A stretch of DNA of 26,630 nt from assembly GCA_002436505.1 (NCBI GenBank), contig DJML01000064.1, forward strand, positions 6,990-33,619, given 5' to 3'. The DNA is from Bacteroidetes bacterium UBA6491. Lineage in GTDB: Bacteria > Bacteroidota > Bacteroidia > NS11-12g > UBA9320. Every line of letters begins with the position of its first letter. The stretch's first letter is position 1. Under the pieces are notes generated by a model. The model was not told where the DNA came from. It saw nothing but the letters and a program-made list of their open reading frames with translations, and searched no databases. The translations under genes were made by a program, and so were the position numbers. Of this stretch, positions 22,969-26,630 are shown one piece after another.

Positions 22969-25095
22969 TCAAAAAAAACTTTTAGGTAATTTAACCTGCC
23001 AAACACCATTGCCGTGTGTGCCTGCAAACAAAATCCTGGTCTTTGCATCTATAGCCATCTGCTTAACCATTATCTCAGGCATTGCCCCGCTGAGATGAAC
23101 CCAGTTCTTCATCCCCATTGCCCTGTAAAATACACCGCCGTCAGTACCTGCAAGGATCCCGCCATCTGATCCAGGAATGTAAAGCATGCAATAAATACCG
23201 TAATTAGGGAATCCCTCCGAATAGTTGATCCATGTTTCTCCCCTGTCTTCAGAATAATAGACCTTATATGGTTTGGTGTCTTCTTTTCCGTCGTAACGAT
23301 AGAGGCTGAACCATATGCGGTTAGGGTCACCAGGGTGACTTACAATACTGCTGATCGAGGCCCACGCCAGAATCCCAAGCTTTGAGGTAAGGTCTTCCCA
23401 GTAGAAAGTGTCGCCTTTATTAACAGATCGGTACAATCTATTTGCCAGCAGTTCACCGGTCCCCCATGTTGGTTCCCAATTCGCAAAAAATATGCTCCCG
23501 GGATCTGAGATATTAATATCCATCGCAGATTTCTTCGCATTTGCCACCTGTGTTTCACCGGTAATTTTCTTCCATTGGCCATGGGTATCCATTTTCCAGA
23601 TGTATTTATCAGCAGCGACAATGATCTTTCCTGTATCGGTATAGATCTGGGCCACCGGGTAGGTGAACCTGCCGGCATAAAAAGGTTGGACTAAGGACTG
23701 TCTTGTTTTCCCCGTATCTTTTGTGTGCCAGATCCGTCCGTTCTGCATTATCAGTAAACTTCCGTCCCGGTCAAAATGCACGTTGCCACCGTCTCCATAG
23801 ATCCGGGAAATATGGTACCATTTCTTATTGTGATAATACATGTTCCCTAGATCCTGACAACCGATAACAACAAATCCGGGATCTTCAGGATGCACGTCGA
23901 GGCCATAAACCTGAGTGACGCTCAGCCCTTTGCCTGAAAGGTCATGCCATGTTGTTCCATTGTCTTTCGACATGCTCACACCCCCATCGGTTCCTATGTA
24001 AATATTGCCGTTTTTTGTCACCGCTATCGCACGTATATCGTCATGCGCAAAGTTTGGGGCACCGTACACCGGACGGGTTAATAGCTGAATGTCATCTGTC
24101 GCTACATTGATCTTGAAGACACGAACACTGCCGGTTATGACCTCATCCTTCGATAGCGCTGCGATCTCAGCATGGTTCCTGTCAACGCGCATCAGGTCAC
24201 GATTTCTATTTACGTTGATCCATGATCCACCCCAGTCAGATGATTCATCAATGTAGTTCCTGTCCCCTGACCTGTATAAAGCGAATAAACCAAACGTATA
24301 ACCAGGATGTAAAGCAAGAGCAATGCGTTCAGGATGTGTACTATTGTTATCTCCGTAGTTAAATGATAATGTTGATGTCACATTTGTCCATGAGTCTCCC
24401 CCATCTTTGGACACCAGTGTTTCAGATCCGGAACAGACAATGTGATCCGGGTTTCCCGGGTGAATCAGTAAATGGCGGTAGAAAGATCCGTCACTGCCAA
24501 TGTGCACCTGTTCAAACGTTTTGCATTGATCGACACTCCTGAATATACGTGTATCCGATGCCGCAAAAAAAACATTTGGATCAGAGTTGCTTCGCTTGAG
24601 TTGCCATATCTGCATTGAGTTGCCTTCCCTGCCAAAACTCAATCCTGTTTCTTTCCATGATCTTCCACCGTTCTCAGAGTACAAGACACCAGAACCAAAT
24701 GCCTGTTCGACTACAGGAAAGCCAGTTCCTGTCGCTATCCATAGTTTATCCGGATCATCGTTATCGATCACAATATCCCTGACCCCTGAAACCCTGCCCT
24801 TCGGGCTAACATTTACCCAGGTCTTTCCGCCGTTTTGTGTGCAGTATATCCCTCCTGTATTGCTGCCGGCATAAATGAATCGTTCATCTTTTTCGTATAC
24901 GGCCACACTCTCGATCCACCCCATCCCCATTGCTGTCATTTGCCCTGGATTGACAGTTTGTATGGGATATTCAAACGGGCCAAGGTGCTTCCACCTAACA
25001 TTCCACTTTTCAAATTGCTGCGCAAATCCGGTCTTAAAAACAAAAGATCCGAAAAGTAAAAGCAGCATTAGACGAGATAGCTTACCAGAATACAT
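22969..25095 (-). CDS. Exported Asp-box (sortilin/BNR-like) propeller without sorting domain
   Basis: The 708-aa protein has a signal peptide (residues 1-25, ending GFAQ). The rest is a large propeller with Asp-box motifs TQNGGKTW, SENGGRSW, SKDGGDSW, SKDNGTTW and SEDRGETW, and it ends in the closing blade AGTHGNGVWQVKL. It is a paralogue in architecture of the 877-aa protein at 13292-15925 but stops right after the propeller, so it lacks the T9SS sorting domain and is predicted periplasmic or retained by another route. No catalytic residues are apparent. The ATG at 25095 overlaps the 3' end of the LysE gene by 14 nt; an in-frame ATG nine codons later is an alternative. It is read after the LysE gene on the same strand. 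Confidence 0.85.
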   Translation of the reverse strand: MYSGKLSRLMLLLLFGSFVFKTGFAQQFEKWNVRWKHLGPFEYPIQTVNPGQMTAMGMGWIESVAVYEKDERFIYAGSNTGGIYCTQNGGKTWVNVSPKGRVSGVRDIVIDNDDPDKLWIATGTGFPVVEQAFGSGVLYSENGGRSWKETGLSFGREGNSMQIWQLKRSNSDPNVFFAASDTRIFRSVDQCKTFEQVHIGSDGSFYRHLLIHPGNPDHIVCSGSETLVSKDGGDSWTNVTSTLSFNYGDNNSTHPERIALALHPGYTFGLFALYRSGDRNYIDESSDWGGSWINVNRNRDLMRVDRNHAEIAALSKDEVITGSVRVFKINVATDDIQLLTRPVYGAPNFAHDDIRAIAVTKNGNIYIGTDGGVSMSKDNGTTWHDLSGKGLSVTQVYGLDVHPEDPGFVVIGCQDLGNMYYHNKKWYHISRIYGDGGNVHFDRDGSLLIMQNGRIWHTKDTGKTRQSLVQPFYAGRFTYPVAQIYTDTGKIIVAADKYIWKMDTHGQWKKITGETQVANAKKSAMDINISDPGSIFFANWEPTWGTGELLANRLYRSVNKGDTFYWEDLTSKLGILAWASISSIVSHPGDPNRIWFSLYRYDGKEDTKPYKVYYSEDRGETWINYSEGFPNYGIYCMLYIPGSDGGILAGTDGGVFYRAMGMKNWVHLSGAMPEIMVKQMAIDAKTRILFAGTHGNGVWQVKLPKSFF

Positions 25096-25702
25096 TTTTA
25101 ATGATCACAAAGATACCTACCAGAATAAATACAGCCCCCATTACCTTATTTATATCCACTTTCAGCCACTTATTAATAAAAGGTTTGTATCGTTCGGTCA
25201 GGAATATGAAAAGACGCAGCATTGCAAAGGCCCCGGCGGAGGCGCCGATGGCAAACGCAATTCTTGGAGAAAGAATAACATAGCTTTCAAAATCAACATA
25301 ATCGTGAATGACCAGCAACCAGGCTATCCAATACGTGATAAGCTGAGGATTTAAAGATGCCAGAACAAAACCTTTCACAAAACTTCCGGTAAATGTTACT
25401 GGTTTGATCTCTTTATGCGATTTCTTCAAGATCATAAAAAGTCCAATACCTATCAGCACCGGAACTACAAGGTACTGGAGGAACTGGAACAATTGCTCGT
25501 TCTGACTTAAAAGATCAACGCTATAAATAGCTATCAGTGTATAAATAAATTCAGGTATCACCCCCCCCACAGCGATCATTATCGCCTGGTGCCGGTGGTG
25601 GTGTAAGGTCGTATGTATGACCTGTACGTTAACGATTCCAAGTTGAAGAGATCCCCAGAAACTCAACGCAAATGAGACGACAAATGCTATTAACTCATTC
25701 AT
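25082..25702 (-). CDS. LysE/RhtB-type amino-acid exporter
   Basis: The 206-aa membrane protein has six hydrophobic segments, the size and layout of the LysE/RhtB family that exports amino acids or other small solutes across the inner membrane. Family-like features are the first-helix GSLQLGIVNVQVI region (in place of the usual G-PGP), the GGVIPEFIY segment and KGFVLASLNPQLITYWIAWL, the counterpart of the family's NPK motif. The glycine-proline pair near the N-terminus is missing, so it is a divergent member and its substrate is open. The start is the ATG at 25702. Its 3' end overlaps the start of the propeller gene by 14 nt, suggesting cotranscription. Confidence 0.75.
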   Translation of the reverse strand: MNELIAFVVSFALSFWGSLQLGIVNVQVIHTTLHHHRHQAIMIAVGGVIPEFIYTLIAIYSVDLLSQNEQLFQFLQYLVVPVLIGIGLFMILKKSHKEIKPVTFTGSFVKGFVLASLNPQLITYWIAWLLVIHDYVDFESYVILSPRIAFAIGASAGAFAMLRLFIFLTERYKPFINKWLKVDINKVMGAVFILVGIFVIIKNVFW

Positions 25703-25850
25703 TTACAAACCCTTGCAATGAAAATTTAAAAATCAAATACCTGTACTGATCCAGAACTATTTGCCCTCGCAATATAATTCCATGTAAAGATTAATTAAGA
25801 TATGGTGAATTAAATGTAGAAAACCCGTTCAGAACTCCTTTCCTATGTTC

Positions 25851-25880
25851 TTGAATAGCTAAGAAGCTTGCACTACATTG
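25851..25880 (+). promoter_or_regulatory. Promoter-like pair (TTG and TACATTG) for the DUF3127 gene
   Basis: TTG at 25851-25853 and TACATTG at 25874-25880 are 20 nt apart and 17 nt before the ATG at 25897. The -7 element lacks one T of the full TAnnTTTG form, but the spacing is good. It lies in the divergent gap between the LysE and DUF3127 genes. Confidence 0.45.
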
Positions 25881-25896
25881 CGTGAAAATTAAAGTT

Positions 25897-26280
25897 ATGA
25901 GTCTAGAGGTAACCGGTAAAGTGATAAAGATCCTTCCTGCACAAAGTGGAGTGAGCCAGCGTGGAGAATGGAAAAAACAAGAATTTGTGATCGAAACAAT
26001 TGAACAGTATCCTAAAAAGATATGTATCTCAGCGTGGGCAGAACGAGTTGACGACATTCAAAATCTTGAACCCGGGACACAATTAAAGGTGGCGGTAAAC
26101 ATTGAATCCAGGGAATACATGGAGCGGTGGTACACAGATGTACGTGCATGGAAAATCGAACTCCTCAGTGCCGGTACTGACATAAGTCACAGCCCAGACT
26201 CTTTTGACACTCAGTCTGTTAATCAGGAATCTCCAGTAAATTCAGATGCTTCGAACGGCGATGAAGATCTTCCGTTCTGA
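25897..26280 (+). CDS. DUF3127 protein with SSB-like acidic C-terminal tip
   Basis: I start this 127-aa protein at the ATG at 25897; an in-frame GTG at 25882 adds five residues. Residues about 1-90 match DUF3127, a Bacteroidota family that looks like a small beta-barrel: MSLEVTGKVIKILPAQSG, then RGEWKKQEFVIETIEQYPKK and ESREYMERWYTDVRAW. The last 35 residues are disordered, Ser/Asp/Asn-rich and end GDEDLPF. That tip is the pattern of the SSB C-terminal peptide (DDDIPF), which recruits replication and repair proteins in bacteria. This suggests a single-stranded DNA or RNA-binding protein that uses an SSB-like protein-docking tail, but this is inference; the domain has no assigned function. No dedicated SSB is in the window. 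Confidence 0.88.
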   Translation: MSLEVTGKVIKILPAQSGVSQRGEWKKQEFVIETIEQYPKKICISAWAERVDDIQNLEPGTQLKVAVNIESREYMERWYTDVRAWKIELLSAGTDISHSPDSFDTQSVNQESPVNSDASNGDEDLPF

Positions 26281-26358
26281 TCGCATTATTTCACGATAAT
26301 TCAGCCTTCCGTGAACAGATCAAGTTGCATTGTGGCATATATTTTGATATGCTGATAC

Positions 26359-26630
26359 ATGGAAGTCCTGATACTCTCTGATAATCACGGTTTTCTTGAT
26401 GACAACCTGCTGGGTCATGTCAGTGAAGTTGACGAAGTATGGCATGCCGGGGACTGGCTTGCTCCTGAAAGTGCCGACCGGATAATTGAATTAACTCCTC
26501 TGCGGAGTGTTTACGGTAATGTTGATGGGCATGAACTCAGGAAGATGTTTCGTGAAGAGTTACATTTTGAAGCAGAAAAGATCCGTGTTTGCATGAGACA
26601 TATCGCTGGATATCCCGGACGTTACAATAT
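26359..26630 (+). CDS. YfcE-type metallophosphoesterase, truncated by window edge
   Basis: The first 90 residues of this gene are in the window; the 3' end lies past the right edge. It matches YfcE/MJ0936-type calcineurin-like phosphodiesterases: LILSDNHG (residues 4-11, the D-x-H metal motif), HAGDW (29-33), VYGNVDG (51-57) and MRHIAGYPGRY (79-89), which fits the family's histidine-bearing loop. These enzymes hydrolyse phosphodiesters using two metal ions; the natural substrate is usually unknown. The ATG at 26359 is the first start and fits the family N-terminus. It lies 78 nt after the DUF3127 gene on the same strand, with no terminator seen between. Confidence 0.88.
   Translation, partial: MEVLILSDNHGFLDDNLLGHVSEVDEVWHAGDWLAPESADRIIELTPLRSVYGNVDGHELRKMFREELHFEAEKIRVCMRHIAGYPGRYN

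Noticed and set aside
22869..22978. Possible frameshift at the eight-A tract (22971-22978) that might have cut off a T9SS sorting domain from the 708-aa propeller
   Set aside because: Reading on in either shifted frame gives 10-15 residues and then a stop, with no sorting-domain pattern; the natural end right after the closing blade is more likely.
26281..26358. Promoter for the YfcE-type gene
   Set aside because: The near-match TATTTTG has wrong internal spacing for TAnnTTTG; not reported as a feature.
1..26630. Mobile elements, tRNA genes, phage genes, toxin-antitoxin or defence systems
   Set aside because: I found no transposase, integrase, tRNA fold or defence-type domain in the genes read; the window appears to be core chromosome.

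Overview
The window looks like a chromosomal segment of a Bacteroidota species, most like Cytophagia or Flavobacteriia. The signs are a type IX secretion (T9SS) C-terminal sorting domain, DUF1573 and DUF3127 proteins, a PorT-like beta-barrel, SPOR and PD40 domains, and several intergenic matches to the Bacteroidota -7 promoter element TAnnTTTG. Shine-Dalgarno sequences are weak. No tRNA, rRNA, CRISPR array, insertion sequence or prophage was seen. Most genes are core or envelope functions.

Layout, left to right. (1) Positions 67-4514, minus strand: a Crp/Fnr regulator, then a tight set read from right to left made of a Tyr/Trp- and His-rich exported protein, a phosphoribosyltransferase (1-nt gap) and a bactofilin-like beta-helix membrane protein (21-nt gap). 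(2) Positions 4515-4926: the only long gene-poor stretch. It holds a strong minus-strand terminator, nested inverted repeats, a REP-like core and a promoter-like box, together suggesting a small structured RNA of about 200 nt. (3) Positions 4927-7165: formate-tetrahydrofolate ligase (minus), divergent from a DUF1573 protein (plus). (4) Positions 7173-11404, minus strand: a membrane-anchored beta-barrel protein, an NhaC-type antiporter and a glycosyltransferase. (5) Positions 11599-13274, plus strand: ribBA and rnhA, 2 nt apart.

(6) Positions 13292-16311, minus strand: folB, whose stop overlaps the start of a large Asp-box propeller that carries both a lipoprotein signal and a T9SS sorting domain. 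(7) Positions 16353-20985, plus strand: a compact set of glutaryl-CoA dehydrogenase, an unknown exported protein, a phosphohexomutase and a DUF2279 protein, with overlaps of 20 and 29 nt and one 5-nt gap. (8) Positions 21090-22868, plus strand: a TPR + PD40 propeller + carboxypeptidase-regulatory-like + SPOR protein, laid out like the T9SS protein PorE but ending in SPOR rather than OmpA. It is followed by a clear terminator. (9) Positions 22969-25702, minus strand: a second Asp-box propeller without a sorting domain, and a LysE-type exporter. (10) Positions 25897-26630, plus strand: a DUF3127 protein with an SSB-like acidic tip, and the first 90 codons of a YfcE-type phosphodiesterase cut by the window edge.

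A loose theme is the cell envelope and T9SS: a probable secreted substrate, a PorE-like peptidoglycan-binding protein, an exported protein with faint GldN-like features, and several outer-membrane or periplasmic proteins. One-carbon, folate and riboflavin genes (fhs, folB, ribBA) are scattered among them. The most interesting items are the PorE-like protein with SPOR, the possible small RNA downstream of fhs, and the DUF3127 protein with an SSB-type tail.
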